Source: UBA5972 sp964588725 (lineage in GTDB: Bacteria > Pseudomonadota > Alphaproteobacteria > Rhodobacterales > Rhodobacteraceae). From it: a stretch of 64,000 nucleotides of DNA. The translations under genes and the position numbers were made by a program. Positions 1 through 7,601 of the stretch are shown piece after piece. The DNA lies in assembly GCA_964588725.1 (NCBI GenBank), contig CAZPQL010000005.1, positions 1 to 64,000 on the forward strand, in the 5' to 3' direction. Numbering within the stretch: position 1 is the stretch's first letter; every line of letters begins with the position of its first letter. The notes under the pieces are model-generated. The model was not told the DNA's origin, made no database searches, and worked only from the letters and a program-made list of their open reading frames with translations.

Positions 1-458
1 AAATGCGACGCCACGAAGAATACCGGCCGATCCGCATTCGCGAGGGCGCCTTAGGACAATCGCTACCCAAGACCGATCTGGTAGTCTCACCGCAGCACCG
101 AATCATGATCCGCAATTGGCGCGGCGAATTACTGTTTGGACAGGAAAAACTTTTTGTCAGCGCCAAACATCTGGTCAACGACAACACCATCACCCGCGAC
201 CACACGTCGGATGAGGTGACATACTATCACTTTATGTTCGACAGCCATCAGACGGTTTGGTCAAACGGTTTGGAAACCGAAAGCTTTCATCCCGGCGAGT
301 CAGCACTCAGCGGTATCGAAGACGCTGCCCGGGACGAGCTTTTCAACCTGTTTCCCGAGCTGAAATCGAATCCTGAAACTTTCGGCCCTACGTGCCTGCC
401 GACGCTCAAAGGCTACGAAGCAGACGCAATGTTCAACAAAGAACTGTCTTGGACATAA
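1..458 (+). CDS. Hint-domain protein, C-terminal part (cut by window edge)
   Basis: The reading frame is already open at base 1 (codons in phase with base 3), so this is the C-terminal portion of a longer protein; the Met at base 3 need not be the start. The visible part carries the pattern VSPQHRIMIRNW, then LLFGQEKLFVSAKHLVND, which is typical of the Hint (Hedgehog/intein-like, Hint_2) domain of many Rhodobacterales proteins, often fused to RTX or other secreted modules. By family knowledge such domains are autoprocessing-like folds; whether this one is active cannot be judged because the N-terminal catalytic Cys/Ser region lies outside the window. It ends with TAA at 456-458 and is followed by a 332-nt gap. 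Confidence 0.8.
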   Translation, partial: MRRHEEYRPIRIREGALGQSLPKTDLVVSPQHRIMIRNWRGELLFGQEKLFVSAKHLVNDNTITRDHTSDEVTYYHFMFDSHQTVWSNGLETESFHPGESALSGIEDAARDELFNLFPELKSNPETFGPTCLPTLKGYEADAMFNKELSWT

Positions 459-790
459 AATTGAAGCAAGGCTTTTCCAAAGCTTAAAAGCTGCACTGCA
501 AACGGGGGATCGATGGCTCTAAAATCTGAAAAATGGATTTCGCAATATTCATACCGCCTTTACCGGCCCGGATACTGATTACCCGGCCACAAAAGACGCC
601 GCTATTTTTTTCTGCTCCTTGCTGTCGCGGAACTGTTCGACGACCAGAGAGCAGGACGGACAATAAAAACCCTCGGATCTGCCATAAATCTGACGAAATA
701 TTTATGCACTTTTAACGAGAAAGCCGAGCAACATAAAGTTCGATCGGATGAAATCGGGTTAAAAGGTCAAAATGGAAACGAGGGGCAGTC
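459..790. other. Intergenic region upstream of the two-component genes
   Basis: 332 nt without a convincing gene. It contains a short palindrome around AGCTTAAAAGCT near 482 and ends with a good ribosome-binding site (GAGGGGC) just before the ATG at 791. A 60-codon open frame inside it has no recognisable features and no clear ribosome-binding site. Confidence 0.6.
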
Positions 791-1816
791 ATGAGAATCC
801 TTGCTGTAGATGATGATGAGATTATTCTGGAGTTGCTAAAGGCAACATTGGAAGTGGAGGGGTTTACCGACGTCCAAACCGCCACTTCCGGTCAACAAGC
901 TCTTTACCTGATTCACGAAGAGCCACAGCCATTTGATTGTATTTTGCTGGACATTCAGATGCCGGAAATGGACGGCATAAGTCTGTGCGCAAAAATTCGG
1001 TCAATGTCCGCTTACCGGAAATGTCCGATTCTGATGATCACGGCAATGTCGGACAGAAAGTATATTGATCGCGCCTTTAGCGCAGGTGCCACTGATTATG
1101 TTAACAAGCCTTTCGATGTGCTTGAATTGGGTACACGAATCAAACTGGCAAAAAAATTAAATGACGAACGTAAGGCATATGCCGAAAGTTCGTTCAAAGT
1201 TGATGCTTTGCGCACTGAACTCCAGGAAAGCAAAAAGTGTGACCTGAGCGAGCCAATCAGCATTCAAGACGTCGACGGCGTTATTACCTATTTGGCTTTT
1301 GAAAATTATTTGCTGCAATTATCAAGGGCAGGGCTGTTTTCCTCAACTGTATTCGCCATAAAAGTAACCAACGTGCGGTCCATTTATACGCGCTGCTCGC
1401 CCAGCGATTTTGTGTATACAATTACGGATATCGGCGAGGCAATCGCGCTAAATGTAAAGCATTTGCAATGCTTGGTGTCCTATCGCGGAGACGGCGTTTT
1501 TGTTTGCGTTTGTCATCATGGCCAACATCTAAACACAGAAGAATTTGAAATAAATGTCCGCAATACGCTCTACGGTATGGATCTAACGTATGAGGGCGGC
1601 GCATCTCTTCCTGTGCGGTTGGTATTTGGTAATCTGGAATCTGCAGGATTCTTTGCAAAGCAAGGAACACTGAAAATGCTATTGAAAGCGGTTGAGAACG
1701 TGGAAACGAAATCTGTCGCGGAAAGTTCGAAAAATGCTTTGGTGTCCCAGACTGTGGGCACAGAAACTCGTTTCCGCGATCGCGAACCAAACTCCCACAT
1801 GAATATCTTCGAGTAG
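791..1816 (+). CDS. Response regulator: receiver domain plus degenerate GGDEF-like domain
   Basis: Residues 1-120 form a canonical receiver: acidic pocket D7-D9, phospho-acceptor D54 in LLDIQMPEMDG, T84 and K106 in NKPF. A short linker leads to a region of about 150 residues whose core, SYRGDGVFVCVC, sits where diguanylate cyclases carry the GGDEF signature, here read as RGDGVF. That suggests a GGDEF fold without normal catalytic residues, so a c-di-GMP or GTP sensor or a structural output is more likely than a cyclase; this part is inference. It is preceded by GAGGGGCAGTC, and the HPt gene follows 14 nt later, so the two are probably one operon. The partner kinase is likely the hybrid kinase encoded convergently at 2795-6538. 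Confidence 0.75.
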   Translation: MRILAVDDDEIILELLKATLEVEGFTDVQTATSGQQALYLIHEEPQPFDCILLDIQMPEMDGISLCAKIRSMSAYRKCPILMITAMSDRKYIDRAFSAGATDYVNKPFDVLELGTRIKLAKKLNDERKAYAESSFKVDALRTELQESKKCDLSEPISIQDVDGVITYLAFENYLLQLSRAGLFSSTVFAIKVTNVRSIYTRCSPSDFVYTITDIGEAIALNVKHLQCLVSYRGDGVFVCVCHHGQHLNTEEFEINVRNTLYGMDLTYEGGASLPVRLVFGNLESAGFFAKQGTLKMLLKAVENVETKSVAESSKNALVSQTVGTETRFRDREPNSHMNIFE

Positions 1817-1830
1817 ATTGGGTATTTACG

Positions 1831-2181
1831 ATGCCTCTTGACCCAAAATTGCAAGAACGTATCAACGAAATCCGCTCACGGTTTCTGGAAGTATTGAACG
1901 AAAGGTTGCTTGAATTTGGCGAAATTCGCACCAAGCTCGACGAAAATGCCTGTTCAGAGACCGAAATGGTCAATTTAAGATTCGGAGTTCACAAAATTAT
2001 AGGCGTGTCTTCAACTTTGGGCTTTGATCGCCTTGGCGATTTCGCTACGGGCACGATGCAGGACATCGAAGCCTTCGTTCAATCTGAAAACGACGTGTCA
2101 ATTCGCTATTCGCTAATGGACTCGCTGGATGCTCTTCTCGCTGAAATACGATCGATTTCTCTGAATGAAGCCACGTCTTAA
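1831..2181 (+). CDS. Histidine phosphotransfer (HPt) domain protein
   Basis: A 116-residue, almost wholly helical protein. The segment VHKIIGVSSTLGFDRLGDFA matches the HPt pattern H-x-x-x-G-x-(small)-x-x-x-G; the phosphorylatable histidine is H54. Free HPt proteins relay phosphate between the receiver of a hybrid kinase and a terminal response regulator. The gene lies 14 nt downstream of a receiver/GGDEF-like regulator and convergent with a hybrid kinase that has two receivers but no HPt of its own, so it plausibly supplies the missing relay step. Function in this relay is inferred from context; family assignment rests on the motif and length. Confidence 0.72.
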   Translation: MPLDPKLQERINEIRSRFLEVLNERLLEFGEIRTKLDENACSETEMVNLRFGVHKIIGVSSTLGFDRLGDFATGTMQDIEAFVQSENDVSIRYSLMDSLDALLAEIRSISLNEATS

Positions 2182-2223
2182 AGCACTACCAAAAACAGAG
2201 CGCTGGTTCCGCGGCCTTGTGCA

Positions 2224-2240
2224 ACGTGGGATCACCACGT
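2224..2240. terminator. Small hairpin in the convergent gap
   Basis: ACGTGG (2224-2229) and CCACGT (2235-2240) are perfect inverted repeats separated by 5 nt, in the 209-nt gap between the convergent HPt gene and the single-domain receiver gene. There is no clear T-tract on either side, so a terminator role is only a guess. The rest of the gap shows nothing else. Confidence 0.25.
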
Positions 2241-2390
2241 CCCGGATGGGTCGATGACTTACAAAAAATGAAACGTTTCCATGAATTGTGTTTGACGCGA
2301 AACTGTCTTCTGTACTTTTTCCAACTGATCTTTCAAGCGGTTCAAAACGTTTTGCGAAATCGCTGTGGATCGAATTAGGCGCAAGTCTTT

Positions 2391-2780
2391 TTAATTCAGA
2401 GTGATCTTTTTCCAGCTTGCCCGAATTTGGTCGACCAAAGCCATTGGATCAAACGGCTTAGCGATGACATCACACGACTCAAATTCCAAAAATTCGTGGT
2501 TTTCTGCTGTCTGGGCCTTTGCTGTCATAAAGATGACCGGGGTTCGGGAAAAACAAGGTTGTTCGCGAATCTGCGATAAGAGTTCGGTTCCACTAATTTC
2601 GGGCATCATGACATCAAACAAAAATAGATCCGGCTCAAAATCCTCAACGGCCTCAAGCGCTTCCCGTCCAGAACCACATTGCTTTACAGTGAAGTCACCA
2701 AGAGATTCGAGAACCATCAAAACAATTTCCTGAATGTCAGGGTCGTCATCGACATGCAAAATCTTGTTGAGGTCAGGCAT
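2391..2780 (-). CDS. Single-domain response regulator (receiver only)
   Basis: 129 residues make up one CheY-like receiver: acidic residues at 11-13 in HVDDDPD, phospho-acceptor D56 in LFDVMMPEISG, T86 in FMTAK and K108 in IAKPFDP. There is no output domain. It starts 14 nt after the stop of the hybrid kinase on the same strand and is probably cotranscribed with it. Single-domain receivers either act by protein contact or serve as phosphate sinks or relay elements; which applies here cannot be told. With the HPt protein and the other receivers it completes a phosphorelay set. Confidence 0.85.
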   Translation of the reverse strand: MPDLNKILHVDDDPDIQEIVLMVLESLGDFTVKQCGSGREALEAVEDFEPDLFLFDVMMPEISGTELLSQIREQPCFSRTPVIFMTAKAQTAENHEFLEFESCDVIAKPFDPMALVDQIRASWKKITLN

Positions 2781-2794
2781 TTTTGCGGTCCCGT

Positions 2795-5700
2795 CTAATT
2801 GACATTGACTGCTTGTGCGTGAATTGCAGCTTCAATCGTACGCACCAGATCCTGGTTGGATGCGTTGGTTTTTGACAGCGTGCTGTTCACTCTTTCCACA
2901 ATACTTGACGACGCTTCCCGAGCAGAAAACACTATGACGGGCGTTGCGATCTGCGATACATGATCCACCAAAGGTAAAAGGCACTCGCCGTTGCCGTCTG
3001 GCAAAGAAATATCCAATATTATCAGATCAAAAGTGTTTCTTTTTAGCAGATTTTTGGCTTTGGCTATCGTCGGCGCGGTCTTGATATCTGCAAGCTCGCC
3101 AACAAGCGACTTCACGATTTCCTGAGTGTCGGCGTCGTCTTCCACATGTAAAATCAAAGGGCGTTCACTGGAATGAGAGCGTATTGCCGCGCCAAGTTTA
3201 TCGACAAGCTTGCTTTCGTCGATGGGTTTTTGAATCCAGTCAATGACGCCAATGCCGCTACCAACAAGGCCTTTTCTTAAGCCATCGGAATCGGCCGAAA
3301 CAACAACTGCCGGAATATGGCGTGTTTTTTTGTTTCTTCTAATCTTTTTCAATAGCGTTATCCCGTCAACGTCAGGCAACCCTACGTCCACCGTAATACA
3401 ATCAACGGATTGGTTGGCTAAAACAGAAAGGGCGTCTTTACTGTTGTGCGCGCAAATGACTTTATAGTCTTCCTTTTCCAGCAAAAGCCTGAGCAAATGT
3501 GCAATATCCGGGTCATCTTCGATGACCAGGACAGTCACGCCATCGACCGGTTCGCTCAATTGTGGGTCTTCAACCTGTTTGGACTCAGTTGTCGCAAGTT
3601 TGAGGTCAAAGAAAAATGTTGTTCCAACACCTTCTTCGCTGACAAAATCAAGAACGCCGCCGTGGGCCTCGACAATTGACCTTGCGATGCTCAGTCCCAG
3701 ACCGGTACCAGCTTTTTGGCGTTGATCCGAAGAATCTGCCTGTGTGAACTTTTCAAAAATACTGGCTTGCGCGGATTCCGGAATCCCTGATCCGTAGTCC
3801 TTTATGTAAAGCCGAACCATGTCTGATAGCGTTTCGGTCCGTATTTCGATCTTTCCACCTTTGTTTGAAAATTTTGCGGCGTTCGACATCAAATTGGCCA
3901 TCACCTGCATCAGACGATCCTCGTCGCCTTTGATCATAATCGGCCCAGATATGGGTTCCAGAGCGAACGACACATCGCAAGAGTCGGCATATCCCTGATT
4001 GGCGTCGATTGAATTTAGAATGACGTTTTTCAGATCGATGACCTCCGGGTTCAAGTTCAACATCCCTGCATCGCCCTTTTCGATATCAAGAATATCGTTG
4101 ATCAGGCTGACCAGCCGGTTACAATTCTTGAGCGCGATCTCAAGCAATCTTGTTGTTTTTTCGTCGTTCTCGTCCGTTGTCACGCGAACAAGTCCCAATG
4201 CACCCTTGATCGAAGTCAGCGGCGTGCGCAGTTCGTGACTCACGGTTGCCACAAATTCGGACTTGGCTTTTTCCACCTCTTTTTTCTTTGTGATGTCCCG
4301 GGTGATGGCAATAAATCTGGGTTCATCGTTCTCGGGCACAACGATTTGTAAGCGCGCCTCGAAGGGGATTTTTTCACCTTCTGCGTTAACGTGAACAGTC
4401 TCATATGTGATCGAGTTTTTAGTGCCGAATACCAAAGGTTTGCAGCGCAAGCGGAATTCTTGCAGGTCGAAATCTTCGCTCAAATCCGCGGGAGTCATGG
4501 ACTCAAACTCCTCGGCGCTTTTCCCTGAAAATTCCAATGCTGCTTGATTGACGTAAAAAAACTTTAGCGAATCCGGCCAGAACATGTAGACGGGATCTTC
4601 TATTCTATCGAGCGTGTTTTTGAGTTGGCTGATTTGGTTATCCGCCGCGTTGCGCTCTGTTATGTCACGTGAAATAGCGACAAATCTGGCAGGTTGCCCT
4701 TCAGGTCTTATTAGCTGCATGTGAACTTCGATCGGAATAATTTGGCCCGATTTTTTGACATGAACTGTTTGGTAGATAGTGGAACTTTTCTCACCGGAAA
4801 TCAGCGGGGCAAGTCGATTTCTAAACACTTCTTCGCGATATTCGGGATTAACGAACGCAGGTGTTTTGCCGACAAGCTCGTTTTCGTTGTTGACGCCGGC
4901 TAAATCCAAGGCTGCCTGATTTACATAGAAAAATTCCAAAGTGTCCGGCCAAAACATGTAGACAGCTTCGTCGATCCGATCCAACGTGGTTTTGAACAGA
5001 CGAATTTCTCTTTCGGCTTCTTTCCTGTCCAGAATATTACGGGCAACCGTGACGAACCGGGGCTTTTCCCCTGACGGTTTAAGCAGCTGAGTGCTCAATT
5101 CATATGGTACGCCGGATTCGCCCTTAGTTTCATAAGTTACGATTTTTTGCTCGCCGGTCCTCAGCGGTTCAGTAACTGTTTCAAGCGCTTTGAGATCAAA
5201 TACATCAAGCAAATCCGCAGGAGTCTTATTGACCAGGTCTTTGTTGGTCCAGCCGGTCACATCCTGTGCTGCCTTGTTCTGATAAAAGTATTTTAACGAA
5301 GCCGGCCAGTTCATGAAAATAAGATCGGCGGTCAAATCCAGCGTGGTTTTGAATTGCCTGATTTCACGGTTGGCCTTTACCCTTTCCGTGATGTCCCGCG
5401 TCGTGACAACGAATCTGGGATCCCCGCCTTCCGGCGAAACCAGCTGCAATTGAAATTCGATAGGCCGGTTTTCCAGTCCTACCGTTTCAAATTGAACGAA
5501 TTTCAGGTCGCCCGACACCAAGGGGGCAGAAAGTTTTCTAAAGCGGCTTTCTTCAAAAATGCTGTTCATGTTTTTGGGCGTGTAGTCGAAATATTCGCCT
5601 TCGCGCCAGCCTGTTTGTCTAAGCGCCGTTTTGTTTAAGTAAAAGAACTTCAAACTATCGGGCCAAAACATAAAAATCGCGCTGTCGACAAGATCCAAAG

Positions 5701-6538
5701 TGGACTTGAACTGTGTGATTTCTTTTTGCGCCCTTTTTGTTTCTGAAATATCGGTTCCAACAGAAATAACTTTTTCCAGCCGGTTATTTTCGTCAAAGAA
5801 TGCTACAAACGTTACCACGATCCAATAGCATTCGCCGTTCTTGGCCAGAGTCCGCATTTCGCCGGACCAAGTTTTGCCTTTTACCGGATCACTATTTGAC
5901 GCCGAAAAAAAATCGTACAATTTTTTGTCACTGTACAAGTCCAGAATATTCGTTCCGAGTAATTCCTTAGCCGCATAGCCGCTAATCTTAACGAAATTAT
6001 CATTTACATATTTGATGGTTCCGTCCGGGTCTGTGACACTTACGATCGAATGCTTATCCATAGCCAGCTTTTGAAGGCTGATTTCCTGTTCCTTACTCTT
6101 AACGACAGATTTTCGCAGGTTTGCCAGTTGGTGGCTGCGGTGAAACGAAAAGGCCAGGGTCACCAAAACCAACATCAAACCCACGATAACGGCGTAAAAG
6201 TTTTCCTGAATCTCGTTTTGAATGAATTCCCATGCGGTTTCTGAGTGATTTGAACCAGGCCCGTTAAACGCATCTGTCTGTGCATTTGCAACGACCGGGA
6301 TCAATAGCAAGCTGACTGGCAACAGGTAAACTTTGGCAGCCCAAAAGCGCCAGAATTTGCAGATTCTTCGAAGTCCGAAAAAGCTCTGGGATTCCCTCGG
6401 TTTAATTTTGTTGCCTGAGAATCCTGATTTATCGCACGAAATGCACGTTTTCATTGCCTCACACTGCCGCCTCGTTAGTCTGCTTTTATTTTTTTTGAAG
6501 GCTTCCATATCGGACCGCTTTGCGCAACTTGCCACCAT
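2795..6538 (-). CDS. Hybrid sensor histidine kinase with five PAS domains and two receivers
   Basis: 1247 residues from the first ATG; starts at codons 11 or 29 are possible and do not affect any domain. Two hydrophobic segments (about 67-86 and 113-132) enclose a loop of only about 25 residues, so sensing is probably cytoplasmic. A classical PAS (about 155-265) is followed by four similar PAS repeats spaced about 120 residues apart, each with a core like MFWPDSLKFFYVNQAAL (near residues 285, 410, 530 and 650). HisKA follows with H768 in SHELRTPL, then HATPase_c (SNAAKFS, DYGSGIP, GTGLGLSIA), then two receivers with D1051 and D1176. The second receiver lacks the usual KPF but keeps a K in LSKTN. 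It is probably cotranscribed with the downstream receiver gene. The signal sensed is unknown. Confidence 0.9.
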   Translation of the reverse strand: MVASCAKRSDMEAFKKNKSRLTRRQCEAMKTCISCDKSGFSGNKIKPRESQSFFGLRRICKFWRFWAAKVYLLPVSLLLIPVVANAQTDAFNGPGSNHSETAWEFIQNEIQENFYAVIVGLMLVLVTLAFSFHRSHQLANLRKSVVKSKEQEISLQKLAMDKHSIVSVTDPDGTIKYVNDNFVKISGYAAKELLGTNILDLYSDKKLYDFFSASNSDPVKGKTWSGEMRTLAKNGECYWIVVTFVAFFDENNRLEKVISVGTDISETKRAQKEITQFKSTLDLVDSAIFMFWPDSLKFFYLNKTALRQTGWREGEYFDYTPKNMNSIFEESRFRKLSAPLVSGDLKFVQFETVGLENRPIEFQLQLVSPEGGDPRFVVTTRDITERVKANREIRQFKTTLDLTADLIFMNWPASLKYFYQNKAAQDVTGWTNKDLVNKTPADLLDVFDLKALETVTEPLRTGEQKIVTYETKGESGVPYELSTQLLKPSGEKPRFVTVARNILDRKEAEREIRLFKTTLDRIDEAVYMFWPDTLEFFYVNQAALDLAGVNNENELVGKTPAFVNPEYREEVFRNRLAPLISGEKSSTIYQTVHVKKSGQIIPIEVHMQLIRPEGQPARFVAISRDITERNAADNQISQLKNTLDRIEDPVYMFWPDSLKFFYVNQAALEFSGKSAEEFESMTPADLSEDFDLQEFRLRCKPLVFGTKNSITYETVHVNAEGEKIPFEARLQIVVPENDEPRFIAITRDITKKKEVEKAKSEFVATVSHELRTPLTSIKGALGLVRVTTDENDEKTTRLLEIALKNCNRLVSLINDILDIEKGDAGMLNLNPEVIDLKNVILNSIDANQGYADSCDVSFALEPISGPIMIKGDEDRLMQVMANLMSNAAKFSNKGGKIEIRTETLSDMVRLYIKDYGSGIPESAQASIFEKFTQADSSDQRQKAGTGLGLSIARSIVEAHGGVLDFVSEEGVGTTFFFDLKLATTESKQVEDPQLSEPVDGVTVLVIEDDPDIAHLLRLLLEKEDYKVICAHNSKDALSVLANQSVDCITVDVGLPDVDGITLLKKIRRNKKTRHIPAVVVSADSDGLRKGLVGSGIGVIDWIQKPIDESKLVDKLGAAIRSHSSERPLILHVEDDADTQEIVKSLVGELADIKTAPTIAKAKNLLKRNTFDLIILDISLPDGNGECLLPLVDHVSQIATPVIVFSAREASSSIVERVNSTLSKTNASNQDLVRTIEAAIHAQAVNVN

Positions 6539-6834
6539 AGGTGGTGTCGGTCAACAATTTGTGTAAACCTGTGCCTGGTGATTGGCGAAGGCTTACTAGA
6601 CTGCTTCACCCTAATCTGATCATTTAGTCAAAAATTTGACCTACTGTAATAAATTTGGCGCTTTACCAATATTTAGCTACAAAATAAGATATTTGCATAT
6701 GATACGGCGTTTTCAAAGCTATTGGTAACTAGGGCCCGCTGATGGGTGTGCAACGTTTCAGTAGCCATCTCTTAAAACTGTTCCGAAAATGCAGCGGCCA
6801 CGTGATCAAAAAGCATATTTTTGAATTAAGAGGT
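6539..6834. other. AT-rich intergenic region between divergent genes
   Basis: This is the AT-rich space between the divergent hybrid kinase and the small membrane-protein gene. It should contain both promoters, but I cannot place a convincing -35/-10 pair. The last 50 nt before the membrane-protein gene hold the inverted repeat listed separately. Confidence 0.5.
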
Positions 6835-6884
6835 TGCCTCAATCTTAGATTGAATATACAAAAGTAGAAAAAATATTTGAGGCA
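6835..6884 (+). promoter_or_regulatory. Possible RNA switch masking the ribosome-binding site
   Basis: TGCCTCAA (6835-6842) is perfectly complementary to TTGAGGCA (6877-6884). The right arm contains GAGG, the Shine-Dalgarno sequence placed 7 nt before the ATG at 6890, so pairing would block translation. A second perfect hairpin, CAATC (6840-6844), loop TTA, GATTG (6848-6852), uses part of the left arm and cannot form at the same time. Two mutually exclusive pairings with the ribosome-binding site in one of them resemble a translational switch or RNA thermometer. This is read from sequence only. Confidence 0.4.
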
Positions 6885-6889
6885 GTGTT

Positions 6890-7258
6890 ATGAAAGATTC
6901 AACGAAAGACTTCGTGATTTTTTTTCTACGCTTCCTGAGGATACCATTTTCGGTTTTTTGTATTTTTCAGGGATATTTTGAACTATTCCCGGAAATTGTG
7001 CCGGAAAAGTTGGCCGTATTTGTTCTACCTTCTACTGATTCAACAGCCCTGAACTCAACGTTCAGTGTTATATACTTGGTAACCGGTGCTTCCGTTATCT
7101 CAGGTGTATACGCGAATAAAACAATAACGCTTGCCGTTTTCGCCCTGGGCATGAATATAATGGTTTTGGCGAGCGAGCCTTCCAACTACATTGGCACCGG
7201 CGTGCGCAATATTACTGATGCAATCGCCTCCGATGACCGGACGTTATCTGATAAGTGA
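6890..7258 (+). CDS. Small membrane protein of unknown function
   Basis: 122 residues; I do not recognise the family. A hydrophobic stretch at about 8-28 (IFFLRFLRIPFSVFCIFQGY) and two more at about 60-75 and 79-95 suggest three membrane segments, with a polar tail. The start is supported by GAGG placed 7 nt upstream. The gene stands alone in an AT-rich stretch between the divergent hybrid kinase and tRNA-Arg, and its ribosome-binding site lies in an inverted repeat. It could be a species-specific gene; coding status is likely from hydrophobicity, length and ribosome-binding site but not proven. Confidence 0.5.
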   Translation: MKDSTKDFVIFFLRFLRIPFSVFCIFQGYFELFPEIVPEKLAVFVLPSTDSTALNSTFSVIYLVTGASVISGVYANKTITLAVFALGMNIMVLASEPSNYIGTGVRNITDAIASDDRTLSDK

Positions 7259-7411
7259 CTGACTTACCGTCGCAGCCGTCGGCAGATATCTTGAATGCAA
7301 ATAGATTAGCATTCGATCCGATCAAAAACGATTTTGCGGCGCAAACTATTGTGCTTGAAAAATCTATCAGGATCGCTTCCACAGACTGAATCACGTTTGA
7401 ACTTTGGCTTG

Positions 7412-7434
7412 TTGGCGCCGTACCTCTGCGCCAA
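7412..7434. terminator. Hairpin between the membrane-protein gene and tRNA-Arg
   Basis: TTGGCGC (7412-7418) and GCGCCAA (7428-7434) form a perfect 7-bp inverted repeat with a 9-nt loop. It lies in the 222-nt gap between the convergent membrane-protein gene and tRNA-Arg, 46 nt past the tRNA 3' end. The position fits a terminator for either gene, but no T-tract follows on either strand. Nothing else is visible in the gap. Confidence 0.35.
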
Positions 7435-7480
7435 TTACACGAAGCGGCTTTTGGATTTTACCCCACGAAGCTAATGAATT

Positions 7481-7557
7481 TGGCGACCCCGAGAGGATTC
7501 GAACCTCTGACCTGCCGCTTAGGAGGCGGCCGCTCTATCCTGCTGAGCTACGGGGCC
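7481..7557 (-). tRNA. tRNA-Arg (anticodon CCT)
   Basis: Read on the minus strand, a 77-nt cloverleaf is complete: acceptor stem GGCCCCG/CGGGGTC (one G-T pair), D arm GCTC...GAGC, anticodon stem GCCGC/GCGGC with loop CTCCTAA (anticodon CCT), T arm AGAGG-TTCGAAT-CCTCT, discriminator G and an encoded CCA. It reads AGG codons. It lies 44 nt beyond the end of pbpC, on the same strand. tRNA 3' ends are common integration sites, but I found no repeat of this 3' end nearby. Confidence 0.97.
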
Positions 7558-7601
7558 TGTGCGGGGCATATTTGCCATAAACTGAACGCGCTTTGAAGGG
7601 G

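Noticed and set aside
533..715. 60-codon open frame in the gap after the Hint gene
   Set aside because: No ribosome-binding site, no family resemblance and no hydrophobic or helical pattern; likely chance.
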